A DNA stretch of 64,000 bases, from contig NZ_CP120849.1 in assembly GCF_029581355.1 (NCBI RefSeq), positions 2,388,501-2,452,500 on the forward strand, read 5' to 3'. Shown here in pieces: positions 9,876 through 21,500 of this stretch (position 1 is the stretch's first letter; each line of letters opens with the position of its first letter). The notes under the pieces were generated by a model. The model was not told where the DNA came from and searched no databases. It saw nothing but the letters and a program-made list of their open reading frames with translations. Position numbers and translations under genes: made by a program. The stretch is from Parabacteroides chongii. GTDB lineage: Bacteria; Bacteroidota; Bacteroidia; Bacteroidales; Tannerellaceae.

Positions 9876-11240
9876 ATGAAACAAGGGAAGATATTGATCA
9901 TCGATGATAATGAAGATGTGCTTTTTGCATTGAATCTGTTGTTGGAACCTTATGTCGAACAGATACGTGTAACGACACAGCCGGAACGGATCGAGCATTT
10001 TATGGAGAGTTATGTGCCCGATGTTATTTTACTGGATATGAATTTCCGGCGGGATGCTATCAGTGGGCAGGAAGGTTTCTTCTGGCTTGAGAAGATAAAA
10101 AAGACTGATCCGGATGCCGTCGTTCTTTTTATAACGGCTTATGCAGACACGGAAAAGGCTGTACGTGCCATCAAAGCCGGAGCTACCGATTTTATACCCA
10201 AACCCTGGGAGAAAGAGAAGTTGCTTGCCACCTTATCAGCTGCCCTGAAACTCCGTGAGAGTCGTTCCGAGGTGCGGTCGCTGAAGCGTCAGGTCGCTGC
10301 TCTTGAAAGCTCGGAAAACGATGGGTTTGAGATTATCGGTGAAAGCAATGCCATGCAGGAGATATTCACGACCATAGAGAAGCTGCGCGATACCGATGCC
10401 AATATCCTGATCCTGGGAGAGAACGGCACGGGCAAGGATCTTGTGGCGCGTGCTTTATATCATCATTCGCCGCGTAACAACCAGGTCTTTGTCGGGATCG
10501 ACCTGGGGAGTATTCCCGAACAGCTTTTCGAAAGCGAACTGTTCGGATATGAGAAAGGAGCCTTTACGGATGCCCGCCGCGATAAGCCGGGACGTATGGA
10601 GGTGGCAACCGGCGGTACACTGTTCCTCGATGAAATCGGTAACCTGAGTATGCCCATGCAGGCCAAATTGCTGACAGCCATAGAAAAACAGCAGATCACC
10701 CGTTTGGGTGCAACCCGTCCGATCTCTATCGATGTCCGCCTGATCTCGGCAACCAATATGAATATCCATGCGATGGTAGGGCAGGGAACTTTCCGCCAGG
10801 ATTTACTATACCGTATCAATACGATCGAACTGCACATTCCCCCATTGCGGGAACGCGGTAATGATATCCAGCTGCTGGCTGACTATTTCCTGGCACGTTA
10901 TGCCCGGAAATACAAGAAAGAGATCAGAGGACTGTCGCGTGATGTGCGGAGCAAGTTGCAAAATTATAACTGGCCCGGCAATGTCCGTGAGTTGCAGCAT
11001 GCGATCGAACGCGCTGTGATTTTATCTGACGGCACGATGTTGAGACCGGAGAATTTTATGCTGCAGCCGACGGTCTCCAACAAGACTGCGGACCTGGAAG
11101 AACTTAACCTGAGTATCCTGGAGAAGGAAGCGATCGAACGGGCTTTGCGGCGTGCCGAAGGAAATGTGACGCGGGCTGCAGAATTATTGGGAATTACTCG
11201 TTTTGCCTTGTACCGGAAACTGGATAAGCTGGGCCTATGA
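9876..11240 (+). CDS. Sigma-54-dependent response regulator (NtrC family)
   Basis: 454 residues. Receiver domain about 1-125 with D54 as phospho-acceptor ('VILLDMNF') and K109 ('IPKPWE'). AAA+ sigma-54 interaction domain with Walker A GENGTGKD (181-188), a GAFTDA loop (228-233) in place of the usual GAFTGA, and Walker B 'LFLDEIG'. A Fis-type helix-turn-helix lies at the C terminus ('GNVTRAAELLGITRFALYRK'). It overlaps the following kinase by 4 bp (ATGA), so the two form a two-component pair. It is expected to activate the divergent export operon from the palindromes between them. GAFTDA also occurs in the second NtrC-type protein of this window. Confidence 0.93.
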   Translation: MKQGKILIIDDNEDVLFALNLLLEPYVEQIRVTTQPERIEHFMESYVPDVILLDMNFRRDAISGQEGFFWLEKIKKTDPDAVVLFITAYADTEKAVRAIKAGATDFIPKPWEKEKLLATLSAALKLRESRSEVRSLKRQVAALESSENDGFEIIGESNAMQEIFTTIEKLRDTDANILILGENGTGKDLVARALYHHSPRNNQVFVGIDLGSIPEQLFESELFGYEKGAFTDARRDKPGRMEVATGGTLFLDEIGNLSMPMQAKLLTAIEKQQITRLGATRPISIDVRLISATNMNIHAMVGQGTFRQDLLYRINTIELHIPPLRERGNDIQLLADYFLARYARKYKKEIRGLSRDVRSKLQNYNWPGNVRELQHAIERAVILSDGTMLRPENFMLQPTVSNKTADLEELNLSILEKEAIERALRRAEGNVTRAAELLGITRFALYRKLDKLGL

Positions 11241-12238
11241 AACGTTATATCGTCCCGATAAAGATCCTGCTGATTGTCTTGCTTTCGCTGGCAGTCGCTT
11301 TCTTGCTATTGAAAGGTCTTTACTTCACATCGGTTATGGTGGGAGCTATCTTGATTATATTGGCTGTTTCCCTGTACCTGGACCAGCAGAAGGCAATCCG
11401 CCGGATGGAACATCTGATAGCGAATATCCATTACGGCGACCTGAATCTTTCTTTCCCGGTACCTTCTTCGGGAGATGCCGAAGCCCAGCTGACCCGTTCG
11501 ATGAACGAGGCGTTGAATGCATTCCGTTCCCGGCTCTATAATGCAGTGGTAGCAGAAGCAGAAACGGATGCCTGGCAGAAACTGATCCGTGTACTTACGC
11601 ATGAGATCATGAACTCGATCGCTCCCATTATCTCCCTGTCGGAAACGGTTACCGAGCGGGCCGCTTTGAATGGAATGAATGAACGTGATTATGCAGTTAT
11701 GCTCCAGGCCATACAAACCATTCACCGTCGTAGCAAAGGCTTGCTCGACTTTGTGGAGAATTACCGCAAGTTGACGCGCATCCCGACTCCTACCATGCAG
11801 ATATTCCCAGTGTCGACTTTGTTCAGCGACTTGCAGAAACTGGTTCCGGCAGAAGGCATACAGGTCGTTTACTCCATTCGCCCAAGCGAATTGCGGTTGT
11901 ATGCCGATCGGAGCATGATCGAACAAGTCCTTATTAATTTGTTAAAGAACGCGGTAGAAGCCAGTTGTGACAATGAGTTTCCTGAAATCCGCATAGAGGC
12001 TTTCAGACGCGACGGCATGCCGGTAATTACCGTGACAGATAATGGCAGCGGTATTGTTCCTGAAGCGTTGGACAAAGTATTTGTTCCTTTCTTTACCACC
12101 AAGCAAGGGGGATCGGGTATCGGATTGAGCGTCTGCCGGCAAATATTGAACCGGCATGGCGGAAATATTACTGTTACTTCAGAGATGGAAAAAGGAACGA
12201 CATTTACTATGCAGTTCCCCGGTACACGTTCTATCTAA
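11237..12238 (+). CDS. Sensor histidine kinase, cognate of the NtrC-type regulator
   Basis: 333 residues. Two N-terminal membrane helices (about 9-27 and 30-48) have almost no periplasmic loop, so the signal is probably sensed in the membrane or through partners. A linker region leads to the phospho-acceptor motif THEIMNSIAP with H122. The catalytic domain shows an N box (LINLLKNAVEAS), a G1 box (DNGSGI) and a G2 box (GGSGIGLSV), all intact. Translational coupling through the 4-bp overlap with the regulator supports pairing. The stop is only 4 bp from the end of the convergent hybrid kinase gene. Confidence 0.92.
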   Translation: MKRYIVPIKILLIVLLSLAVAFLLLKGLYFTSVMVGAILIILAVSLYLDQQKAIRRMEHLIANIHYGDLNLSFPVPSSGDAEAQLTRSMNEALNAFRSRLYNAVVAEAETDAWQKLIRVLTHEIMNSIAPIISLSETVTERAALNGMNERDYAVMLQAIQTIHRRSKGLLDFVENYRKLTRIPTPTMQIFPVSTLFSDLQKLVPAEGIQVVYSIRPSELRLYADRSMIEQVLINLLKNAVEASCDNEFPEIRIEAFRRDGMPVITVTDNGSGIVPEALDKVFVPFFTTKQGGSGIGLSVCRQILNRHGGNITVTSEMEKGTTFTMQFPGTRSI

Positions 12239-12242
12239 AACT

Positions 12243-14918
12243 CTACAGAAGTTCCGATATTTTCTGTTTCAGGCTGTCCGGCTTGATTGGTTTGGCTACA
12301 TAATCATTGAACCCGCTTTGCTTTACGCGTTGCTCATCTTCGGCAAATGCAAAAGCGGTTACAGCAATAATAGGTATGACCGTGTTGTCCTCACGTATTT
12401 CCCGGGTAGCCTGGTAACCGTCCATGAGCGGCATTTTGAGGTCCATCAGGATCATGTCCGGATGATATTTCTTATACAGTTCTACAGCTTCCTGCCCGTT
12501 CCACGCATGGATAAGGTTGTATTCTTTTAATATGGCTTTTATATAAATGTAATTGCTTTCATTATCCTCGGCTATCAGCAAAGTCGCCTTTTTACTGTCA
12601 CTGCCGGTAGAAGCATTACTCTGTATTTCAATTCTGGCTGGTCCGGGAACCGCCATATGCGATTCTTCGATCACTGAATCAGGCAGTGTGAACCAGAAAG
12701 TCGATCCTTCTCCCAATTCCGATTCCACACCGATCTCTCCTTCCAGCTTCTGCACGATCATCTGGCAGATAGACAGCCCGAGTCCTGTCCCCTGTGCGAA
12801 ATTATCCAGTTTGACAAAACGTTGGAAGACGCTGTCCTTGATGCTTTTATCAATACCGCACCCCGTATCGGTTACGAAGAATTTCAGTTTGTTTTCTTTA
12901 TGTTTGTATCCGAAACGTATGCTTCCTTCTTTGGTGAACTTGATCGCATTGTTAATGAAGTTGGTCATAACTTGCGACAGGCGGTTTTTGTCGGTCCTGA
13001 TAATGCAATGCGACATTTTTTCTGTGAATGAAACCTTTACACCCTCGGCTGCTTTCAGGCGCGATGTTTGTTCTATGTCACATAACAACTGATTGATGTC
13101 GACATCCGAGTAGACGAATTCAAGTGTGTTGGCCTCGATCTTTGCCAGGTCGAGAATATCGTTTATCAATTGTAACAGGAGCTCGTTGTTATTGTTGATG
13201 ATACTGATATATTCTTCCCGTTCTTCCAGTTCGTCAGTCATGGCGAGCAACCCGGAGAAACCGACGATCGCATTCAGAGGCGTACGTATCTCATGGCTCA
13301 TGTTGGCAAGGAATGCCGATTTCAGGTGGTCGGATTCTTCCGCTTTCTCTTTTGCCAGTCTCAGCTCGTTTTCGGCCAGTTTCTGTCTGGTGACATTCTC
13401 TTTTTTGAATACGACACCCAATAAATTGTCTTTCGAGTCTATGATCGGATTGGCAAATACATGCGTATATTCGCCCGGAGCACATTGTTTGGTTAATTCG
13501 AAAGGCTTTTTACTTTCCATGGCGGATATCAGTGCACATTCGTCGCAGAAAGGCTTTTGTCCGTTTTTAACCAGGCAACAGTTTGTGGGACCGTATTGGG
13601 GTCTGCACGGCATTTTGATCTGGTTTTCCCATTTCACCGAGTAATCCGGTTTGATAAAGCGGATGGAAGACTGTATGTTATTCATAATAATAACATTGTC
13701 TTTCTGTATATCCAGCAGTTTGTCTTTCAGCCGGTTGGTTTTGAACAGGAAGAACAGGATCATGACCAGGAAGAGCAATAATACGCAGGCAACGATCAAC
13801 AGTATCTCGAATCTGTACTTCACGAACAGATTCCCGTCGGTGTTGATCCATATAGAATCATCGGGTAAACTACCTTTTTCAATGTTGAATTCTTTCAGCT
13901 TTTTGGCATCGAAAGTGTAGGTGTTAGGTATATTTATCGTCTCTATATCTGTAAGCTGTACCTTTTTTGTCTGGATATCGATAGTCTGCCTGGCCAGATC
14001 TTTTCCTATCGGACGGTATTTAGGGATATAACCTCCTATAGCCCAGTGGCCGAGTCCGATCGATGTCAGAGTGAAAGCCGGGAGAGTCGGGTTGCCGGAC
14101 ATCATGGTGTAAGTCGCATTACCTACATAATAGCCATCGTTTACATCTACACGCCATGTACCTAACAAGATAACAGTTTCTTTGGGTAGCTTTTTTATTT
14201 GTTCGACAATCGTATAAATATTGTTCTTTCGTCCGTCCAGTAAGATCAGGCTTTGCTCCGGAAATTCTCTCAACTCTTTTTTTACCAGTGCCTGCAGGGC
14301 GATACCGCCGTAGCTGTTGTCTGTTATTAATGCGAAATGTTTTGTCGCAGGATAAAGGTCCAGGGCCAGTTTAAGGTTCTTTTTTATATCGTAATTATAG
14401 GTAAATCCCGTGAGATGATATCCTTTGTCGGCATAACTTTTGATATCTATGCTTTCCGGCTCCCATTCACTCATCCTGGTACTGGAGTCCGGCAGTATGA
14501 CGGCATTGCTGCTGACCATACCGCATATGACAGGTATGTCTATCAGAATCGGATGGTCTTGTGAGAGGTAGGAAGCCCATCCTTCTTGCCCTAAGATAAC
14601 TATAATCTGCGGAGTATTTTCGTTCTTGTATTTTTCCAGCAAGGTTTCCATTTTTTTCTTCCACAAAGGAGCCTCCGGCAAACTTTTGCAGTTCATGTTT
14701 TCGATGATGACCGGTGCGGTGCCCCCCAGACGTTTGTATTCCTCCATAAATTCGGAGATGTTCTGAGTCGTATTGCGGGTGTCCGGGTTATAGGAGCTGA
14801 TGATAAGAATGGGGTGGGTATCCTCTTCAGCATGACATGGGATAGTCAACGATAAGCATACAAGTATAAGCAATATTCGTATGTGGTGTATTCTATTTCT
14901 TAAAGTTGTATTAAACAT
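12243..14918 (-). CDS. Hybrid sensor histidine kinase with ABC-type binding-protein sensor
   Basis: 891 residues. Signal peptide (1-30), a periplasmic region (about 35-365) resembling ABC-type substrate-binding proteins ('[18 protein letters not shown]', '[13 protein letters not shown]'), and one membrane helix (about 369-393). A cytoplasmic PAS-like segment carries five clustered cysteines (438, 447, 448, 458, 461). The HisKA motif SHEIRTPLN has H542; the HATPase domain has [17 protein letters not shown] and GTGLGLSIC; the C-terminal receiver has D826 ('LMDLKMP'). There is no DNA-binding domain, so output must pass through another protein. The cysteine group suggests metal or redox sensing, which is inference. 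Confidence 0.9.
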   Translation of the reverse strand: MFNTTLRNRIHHIRILLILVCLSLTIPCHAEEDTHPILIISSYNPDTRNTTQNISEFMEEYKRLGGTAPVIIENMNCKSLPEAPLWKKKMETLLEKYKNENTPQIIVILGQEGWASYLSQDHPILIDIPVICGMVSSNAVILPDSSTRMSEWEPESIDIKSYADKGYHLTGFTYNYDIKKNLKLALDLYPATKHFALITDNSYGGIALQALVKKELREFPEQSLILLDGRKNNIYTIVEQIKKLPKETVILLGTWRVDVNDGYYVGNATYTMMSGNPTLPAFTLTSIGLGHWAIGGYIPKYRPIGKDLARQTIDIQTKKVQLTDIETINIPNTYTFDAKKLKEFNIEKGSLPDDSIWINTDGNLFVKYRFEILLIVACVLLLFLVMILFFLFKTNRLKDKLLDIQKDNVIIMNNIQSSIRFIKPDYSVKWENQIKMPCRPQYGPTNCCLVKNGQKPFCDECALISAMESKKPFELTKQCAPGEYTHVFANPIIDSKDNLLGVVFKKENVTRQKLAENELRLAKEKAEESDHLKSAFLANMSHEIRTPLNAIVGFSGLLAMTDELEEREEYISIINNNNELLLQLINDILDLAKIEANTLEFVYSDVDINQLLCDIEQTSRLKAAEGVKVSFTEKMSHCIIRTDKNRLSQVMTNFINNAIKFTKEGSIRFGYKHKENKLKFFVTDTGCGIDKSIKDSVFQRFVKLDNFAQGTGLGLSICQMIVQKLEGEIGVESELGEGSTFWFTLPDSVIEESHMAVPGPARIEIQSNASTGSDSKKATLLIAEDNESNYIYIKAILKEYNLIHAWNGQEAVELYKKYHPDMILMDLKMPLMDGYQATREIREDNTVIPIIAVTAFAFAEDEQRVKQSGFNDYVAKPIKPDSLKQKISELL

Positions 14919-15022
14919 TGATACCTTATCTGTTACAGTCCTTAATCCCGGCTACAAAAATAGACATTATTTGTGAGGTATGCAGAACTATGGCAAAGAA
15001 AAACGCAAGAAAATCAAGGGTA

Positions 15023-17413
15023 TTATATTTCAATCATGATGCCGATGCTGGGTAATAAGGTCCCTGTCATACGTTCTACAGGCTTCAGTTCATACCGTTG
15101 TTCACCCCTGGGAGCTTCGGGATTTACGATCTTTCCCGTTTTTATGTATACATCCTGCTCTTTGTATTTCGAATTAAGTACATTTTGCAGGTCGATATAG
15201 AAGCCGAGCATGATTTTGTTCAGGTAAAACGTCTTGTCCACACGCAGGTCCAGCTGAGTAAACGGTTTCAGGCGCTCGCTGTTGAAGCGGCTGTAATCGT
15301 AGTAAAGGCTACCGCTGGCATCCCACGCTTCCACATAACTGCTCTTTTCTACGTCGTAAGGAGTATAGGGAGCACCGCCGACTACCCGGAGTTTGGCTCC
15401 TATATCCCAGTTACGGGGGAGGGAATACGTCCCGCTGAATGTGAAGAGGTGCTTATTGTCCCAGGCGGAAGGCAGGTATTTGCCTGTATTTCTGCCGTCC
15501 TTAAATTCACTTCTCACATACGTATAGGAGGCGATGAAGGTAAGCCCTTTATAATTGTACCAGCGTCCCATCAGTTCCATCCCGTAGGCGCGTCCGGTAG
15601 CTGTGGAAGTAACGGCTTCATTTCCCAGTACACCGTAGTCGGTCCCTTTGGAGGCGAGCGGAATGCTGTCGATGAGCGACATCGGGTAACGATTATAATG
15701 CTTGTAGAATCCCTCAGCCGTGAATTTCAGATAAGAAGAAGGGCGGTATTCCAGTCCGAGACCCGCCTGGTCGCTGCGGATATATTGCAGGCCGTTGGAC
15801 TTATTGATATAATTGCCGTTATTGTCTTTGAAACCCATCACGGTGTAAGGAGGAAGCTCGTAATAACGTCCGGCATTGGCATTCAGGTAAACGTCCCCGG
15901 CAATCCGGTAGGAAAGTGACAGCCGCGGCGACAGCTGGTCGAGCATGTTATTCATTTCGGATGAATAATTGCTGGCATCCGTACGAAGTCCCAATGATGC
16001 GGTAAAACGCTCATTGTCGCTTTCATAGATGGCAGTGGCATATAATCCCCATTTCCATATCCCCAGGTCGGTCCGGTAGGTAATCTCGTAGGGATTGGTC
16101 GTAAATTGTTTCTGAAAAGTGTGATTGGTATATTCCGAATAGTCGACGTTGCCGCCTACCTGCAATTGTATGTAAGGGAGACGGAAGATATTCTCACTGC
16201 GGAATTTGTTCTCGATCTCGTCCGAACGGTAATTCAGCGTCAGGTTATCCGGCGTACTTTCGTCATTATCACGATATTTGATGTTTTTGTTGTTCATCTG
16301 GCTGCGGCTGGCGATCAGCGAATAGATATTTTTTCCTGCATAATGCTTGTAGACGGCTCCCAGCGTATAGGTCTTTTGCTTGACAACCGGCAGGTAAGCC
16401 AGGATATACTGGTTCTTCTCGCTCATGTCTTTCATTCCGGTATTCAGTTTCATATCGTCGATAGCTCCCAGACCGAGAAATGTCAGTTCGTTTTTCTTGT
16501 TGAAAGAATGTTTTATCTTGAACTGCGCGTCCGTGAAGGTCGGCAGGAAAGGAAGCCCGATCATATCGAACAGGAATTGCAGGTATGACCGCCTGACGGA
16601 TACCTGGTAAGTCGTTTTATCTCCCATAGGTCCGTTGACTGACACCCCTATATCGGAAGCTCCCAGTACGCCGCGTAAGGAGAACTTTTCCTTATTCCCG
16701 TCCTGTAGTTTGAAATCCAGTACGGAGCTCAGCGCATTTCCCCTGGCTGCCGGAAAAGCCGCCGAATAGAAATTCACTTCACGTATGAAATCCGGATTAA
16801 TGATCCCGACCGGTCCGCCTGAAGCCCCTTGTGTGGAGAAATGGTTGATATTCGGAATTTCTACCCCATCCAGGAAAAAACGGTTTTCTGACGGTCCCCC
16901 GCCTCTCACCATCAAGTCATTTCGGAATGCAGCCGTCGAAGCCACTCCGGGAAAAGACTGGACGACGCGTGATATATCCCGGTTTCCGCCGGCACTCTTT
17001 TCAATCTCTTTAAATCCTATGACGCGCAAGCCGAGCGGACTTTCAGCCGTTTTACGGAACGGGGAGGCGACGACGCTCACTTCCTGCAGGCTTTCGCTGG
17101 CAGGTTCCAGCTCGATCGGGAAAAAGATGTCTTTATTGGCGACACGGAATTCTGCCGTTACTGTCGGTTTATATCCTAGAAACGAAGCTTGCAGGCGATA
17201 GCTGCCGGGCGTGATTCCGGTTATTTCAAAATGGCCGACAGAGTCGGTGGCTGTACCCTGTGTCGTATTCCATATGATCACGGTTGCGTAGGGAATAGGT
17301 TCCCCGCTGGCGGCTTCTTTTACTATGCCTTTGACGGAATAGGTTTTTTGTGCTGTCATTACCAGCGGACAAGTCACGGAGAATAGGATGGAGCAAATGA
17401 ATTTCCAGTACAT
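15023..17413 (-). CDS. TonB-dependent outer membrane receptor with carboxypeptidase-like N-terminal domain
   Basis: 796 residues. Signal peptide to about residue 20, then a carboxypeptidase-regulatory-like beta-sandwich (about 23-110, 'YSVKGIVKEAASGEPIPYAT'), a plug domain ('SRVVQSFPGVASTAAFRNDL', 'VRGGGPSENRFFLDGVEIP') and a 22-strand-type barrel to the C terminus. Such receptors import ligands using TonB and proton motive force. There is no SusD-type partner next to it, so a glycan-uptake role is not implied; the ligand is unknown. It is transcribed from a -7 box at 17429-17436 that lies back to back with the mnmD promoter. Confidence 0.9.
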   Translation of the reverse strand: MYWKFICSILFSVTCPLVMTAQKTYSVKGIVKEAASGEPIPYATVIIWNTTQGTATDSVGHFEITGITPGSYRLQASFLGYKPTVTAEFRVANKDIFFPIELEPASESLQEVSVVASPFRKTAESPLGLRVIGFKEIEKSAGGNRDISRVVQSFPGVASTAAFRNDLMVRGGGPSENRFFLDGVEIPNINHFSTQGASGGPVGIINPDFIREVNFYSAAFPAARGNALSSVLDFKLQDGNKEKFSLRGVLGASDIGVSVNGPMGDKTTYQVSVRRSYLQFLFDMIGLPFLPTFTDAQFKIKHSFNKKNELTFLGLGAIDDMKLNTGMKDMSEKNQYILAYLPVVKQKTYTLGAVYKHYAGKNIYSLIASRSQMNNKNIKYRDNDESTPDNLTLNYRSDEIENKFRSENIFRLPYIQLQVGGNVDYSEYTNHTFQKQFTTNPYEITYRTDLGIWKWGLYATAIYESDNERFTASLGLRTDASNYSSEMNNMLDQLSPRLSLSYRIAGDVYLNANAGRYYELPPYTVMGFKDNNGNYINKSNGLQYIRSDQAGLGLEYRPSSYLKFTAEGFYKHYNRYPMSLIDSIPLASKGTDYGVLGNEAVTSTATGRAYGMELMGRWYNYKGLTFIASYTYVRSEFKDGRNTGKYLPSAWDNKHLFTFSGTYSLPRNWDIGAKLRVVGGAPYTPYDVEKSSYVEAWDASGSLYYDYSRFNSERLKPFTQLDLRVDKTFYLNKIMLGFYIDLQNVLNSKYKEQDVYIKTGKIVNPEAPRGEQRYELKPVERMTGTLLPSIGIMIEI

Positions 17414-17428
17414 CAGACTATTTTTTTA

Positions 17429-17454
17429 CAAAGATAATATTTTCTCTACCTTTG
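17429..17454. promoter_or_regulatory. Divergent promoters of the TonB receptor gene and mnmD
   Basis: Leftward TATCTTTG at 17429-17436 and rightward TACCTTTG at 17447-17454 both match the Bacteroidota -7 box TAnnTTTG. Only 10 bp separate them, so the two transcripts would start within one short region and may compete. Confidence 0.6.
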
Positions 17455-17475
17455 CAATATTAATAGAGATATATC

Positions 17476-18147
17476 GTGGAACAGAATCATATCAATCGCG
17501 AATTGCAGCAGACAGCCGACGGCAGTCATACTTTATTTATCCCGGAAATGGACGAACACTACCACTCGGTGAACGGGGCGGTACAGGAGTCGCGCCATGT
17601 TTTTATTGAAGCCGGATTGCATCATCAGACCAAAAAAGATATTACCGTCTTCGAAATCGGTTTCGGGACAGGGTTGAATGCCTTCCTGACCTTGCTGGAT
17701 GCGGAAGAGAATAACCGTTCTGTGAATTATTACTCTGTCGAGCTTTATCCGCTAGCCCCTGAACTGGTCGGGGCATTGAACTACGGAGACGTGATCTGTC
17801 CGGAAAAGAAAGAATGGTTCGGCGCGTTACATGCCGCATCCTGGAATGAAGCGGCAAAGATTACTGACCGTTTCACTTTGCATAAGATACAGGGGGACAG
17901 CAATACCTGCCAATTACCCGAAGACATCGACCTCGTCTATTTCGATGCCTTTGCCCCGGACAAGCAGCCGGAGATGTGGAGCCAGGAGATATTCGATAAA
18001 ATCTATGCGCATACGTCGGAAGGAGGGATCCTTACCACCTATTGTGCCAAAGGAGTAGTCCGCCGTATGATGCAGAAGGCCGGGTATTCCGTTGAAAGAA
18101 TACCCGGCCCTCCGGGAAAGCGCGAAATGCTGCGCGCTATGAAATGA
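17476..18147 (+). CDS. mnmD: tRNA 5-methylaminomethyl-2-thiouridine methyltransferase MnmD
   Basis: 223 residues from a GTG start about 20 bp after the -7 box. It has the SAM-binding motif 'FEIGFGTGLNAFLT', the acidic 'LVYFDAFAPDKQPEMWS' motif of MnmC-type methyltransferases, and 'GGILTTYCAKGVVRRMMQ'. It corresponds to the methyltransferase half of bifunctional MnmC without the oxidase half, as in MnmD proteins. It methylates the wobble uridine of certain tRNAs to finish the mnm5s2U modification. It abuts trxA, which is convergent, with no spacer. Confidence 0.9.
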   Translation: MEQNHINRELQQTADGSHTLFIPEMDEHYHSVNGAVQESRHVFIEAGLHHQTKKDITVFEIGFGTGLNAFLTLLDAEENNRSVNYYSVELYPLAPELVGALNYGDVICPEKKEWFGALHAASWNEAAKITDRFTLHKIQGDSNTCQLPEDIDLVYFDAFAPDKQPEMWSQEIFDKIYAHTSEGGILTTYCAKGVVRRMMQKAGYSVERIPGPPGKREMLRAMK

Positions 18148-18462
18148 TTATAAAAGAGCATCGATCTTAGCAACAAAAACAGGCTTCTGAGCTGCGCCTA
18201 CCTGTTTGTCTACCAACTTACCGTCCTTGAAGAACAATACGGTCGGGATATTGCGGATTCCAAACTGACCGACAACGTCGTTGTTATTGTCTACGTCCAT
18301 CTTACCGATTGTAACGCGTCCTTCATATTCGGTTGCCAGTTCATCGATGATCGGGCTGACCATGCGGCAAGGACCACACCATTCTGCCCAAAAGTCAAGG
18401 ACCATAGGCTTACCTGAGTTTACTAACTCTTCAAAATTTGCATCTGTAACTTCTAGTGCCAT
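18148..18462 (-). CDS. trxA: Thioredoxin
   Basis: 104 residues with a full thioredoxin fold and the active site WCGPC (C29 and C32), the cis-proline segment 'RNIPTVLFFKDG', and no signal peptide, so it acts in the cytoplasm reducing protein disulfides. Length and motifs are those of classical TrxA. It has its own -7 box (18502-18509) and is followed leftward by the convergent mnmD gene. Confidence 0.95.
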   Translation of the reverse strand: MALEVTDANFEELVNSGKPMVLDFWAEWCGPCRMVSPIIDELATEYEGRVTIGKMDVDNNNDVVGQFGIRNIPTVLFFKDGKLVDKQVGAAQKPVFVAKIDALL

Positions 18463-18501
18463 AATTGTATATCTAATTTAAATTGTTCCCTTTTGCGGTG
18501 C

Positions 18502-18509
18502 CAAAAGTA
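18502..18509 (-). promoter_or_regulatory. trxA -7 box
   Basis: TACTTTTG read leftward, about 40 bp before the trxA start codon; matches the Bacteroidota TAnnTTTG element. Confidence 0.55.
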
Positions 18510-18534
18510 CTAATTCTTTCTGCACCGTACAACT

Positions 18535-21500
18535 TTACCCGTTAATTTTGAAATCAATATTCTCATTCTCCTGCAGGAATTCAACCAGTTTACTTGTCAC
18601 GTTCAACCGGATATTCTGTGAGAAGAAATTCTGTGCGATATTGTGTTCTCCGTCCACTACTCTGAAATATAACAGGCTCTGACCCGGATTGTTCTTGATC
18701 AGCACCGATAATTCATTGACTGTAGGTTCGTCGAGGTCATGTATCGGCAGGGTAATGCTGATCTTCTCGATCAGCTTGTCTTTCTCGTCCTGCAACAGGC
18801 GGATCGAGCCGATATTGAAATCGAGCTCGTTCTCATTCCAGCGGCGTGGTTCCACGCGGGCGGTGATAAGCAGGTACATACCCAGTTTACAGTATTTGCT
18901 GTACTCTATATAGTTGTTGCCGAATAAGGCGATCTCGCCGCTACCGGTAAAGTCCTCTATCTTGACTACCCCGTAAGGCTTGCCCGTCTTGGTCATCCCT
19001 TCCCGGAAATCGGTGACGATGCCGCCCAGCAGTATCTCGCGCCCTTTCAGACTTTCCCGGTCGCTGAGTTCTGCCATACCCGTGTTGCATACATACGTCA
19101 GCACGATACGGTATTCATCCAGCGGGTGGGCGGAAAGATAAATGCCGACCAGTTCCTTTTCTTTGTTCAGGCGCTCCAGGTCGCTCCAACGCTGGCATAC
19201 CGGAATTTCCGGTTTGGCGATGGCAATCGAAAGGTCGTCGCTGCCGAACAATGAATTGGCTGCCGTGCTCTTGTCCATCTGGTATTTGTTGCCATAGCGT
19301 ACCAGCGTATCCAGGAAAAGTTCCCCTTTCCCTGTCTCCCCGAAGAACTGTTCGCGTTGAATGCCGAAGTTGTCGAATGCACCCGCCAAAGCCAGCGATT
19401 CGATGTTCTTCTTGTTACAGGCGGTCAGGTTTACCCGCTCCACAAAATCGAAAATGTTTTTGTACGGACCGTTCTTCTTCCGCTCTTCGATAATATTCTG
19501 TACAGCCGATTCTCCGACACCTTTGACGGCTCCCAGCCCGAAGCGGATGTTCTTGTCCTTGTCTACGCTGAATTTCAGGATCGATTCGTTCACATCCGGG
19601 CCTAATACCTGGATACCCATCGCCTTGCATTCGTCCATGAACTTCGTGATATCCACGATATTCGACAAACTTCGGCTCAGTACGGCAGCCATGTATTCCG
19701 AAGGATAGTTCGCTTTCAGGAAAGCTGTCTGGTAAGCGACCCACGAATAGCAGGTGGCGTGACTCTTATTGAAAGCATACGACGCGAACTTTTCCCAGTC
19801 TCCCCAAATCTTTTCCAGCGTTTCCGGTTTATAACCGTTTGCTTGTCCGCCAGCCATGAACTTCGATTTCAGGTGGTTCATCTTTTCAATCAGTTTCTTA
19901 CCCATCGCTTTACGGAGGGCATCACTTTCACCACGGGTAAAGTTGGCCAGCAAACGTGACAGAAGCATGACCTGTTCCTGATAGACGGTGATACCGTATG
20001 TATCTTTCAGGTAACGTTCCATCACCGGTATATCGTATTTGATTTCTTCCTTTCCCTGTTTACGGGCAATGAAAGAAGGGATATAATCCATAGGGCCTGG
20101 GCGATACAGGGCATTCATGGCAATCAGGTCTTCGAATTTCGACGGCTGCAATTCTTTCAGGTATTTCTGCATACCGGCGGATTCGAACTGGAATGTTCCG
20201 GTTGTTTTTCCTTCGCAGTATAACTTGTAGGTGGGTGGATCCTCCAGGCTGATATGGTCGATATCAAGCTCCTCACCGGTAGTCAGCCGTATATTTTCGA
20301 TGGCTTCCTTGATGATGGACAACGTTTTCAGTCCCAGGAAGTCCATCTTGATCAGTCCGGTCTCTTCGATCACCGATCCTTCATATTGGGTCACCAACAT
20401 TTCTTCGCCGGTTTCCTTGTCTTTCGCCGTACTTACCGGAACGACATCGGAAATATCGTAACGCCCGATGATAACGCCGCAGGCATGCACGCCCGTGTTA
20501 CGTACGTTGCCTTCCAGCATCTGTGCATATTTTAATGTATCACGTGCCAGCGGATCATTACCGGTGGCGGCTTCTTTCAGCTCGGGCACATAGTTGATCG
20601 CATCTTTCAGCTTGAACTTTTTCATGTCCGGAATCTTGTCCGGTACCAGTTTTGCCAGCCGGTTCGATTCGGAAAGTGGAAGTTTCTGTACGCGGGCAAC
20701 ATCCTTGATAGCTGATTTGGTCGCCATCGTACCGTATGTAATGATATGTGCTACGCGGTCGGCTCCGTATTTTTCCGTTACCCAGCGCAACACCTCGCCG
20801 CGTCCGTCATCATCGAAGTCGGTATCGATATCGGGGAGGGAGATACGGTCGGGATTCAGGAAACGTTCGAACAGCAGGTCGTACTTGATCGGGTCGATCT
20901 TGGTGATCCCCAGACAGTAGGCCACAGCCGAACCGGCAGCCGAACCACGTCCGGGACCTACCGATACGCCCAGTTCTTCGCGGGCTGCTTTAATAAAGTC
21001 TTGCACAATAAGGAAGTATCCGGGGAAACCCATTGTCTTCATAATGTGCAATTCGAAATCCAGACGTTCCCTGACTTCTTCCGACAGATCTTCGCCATAG
21101 CATTCTCTGGCTCCGTCGTAGGTCAGTTTCTTCAGATAGTCGGCTTCCAGCTTGATACGGTAGAGTTTATCGTATCCGCCCAGCTTCTTGATCTTATCTT
21201 TGGCATCTTCTTCACTCAGGACGACTTTACCGTTCTCGTCGCGTGTAAACTCTTCGAACAGATCCTGTTCGGTCAGCTTGGCGCGGTAGGATTCTTCGGT
21301 TCCGAATTCTTCCGGTATGGCAAATGTCGGCATGATAGGACCGCTGTCGATGGAGTAGAAGTCTACTTTGTCGGCTATCTCAAGCGTATTGCTGAGTACT
21401 TCGGGAATATCGGCAAAGATGGCGTTCATCTCGGCGGTCGTTTTCATCCATTCCTGTTTGGAATAGCGCATACGGGTCGGGTCGTCGAGGTCTTTGCCGG

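Noticed and set aside
15023..17413. SusC-type glycan receptor
   Set aside because: No SusD-like lipoprotein gene is adjacent and the protein is shorter than typical SusC, so only a general TonB-dependent receptor is called.
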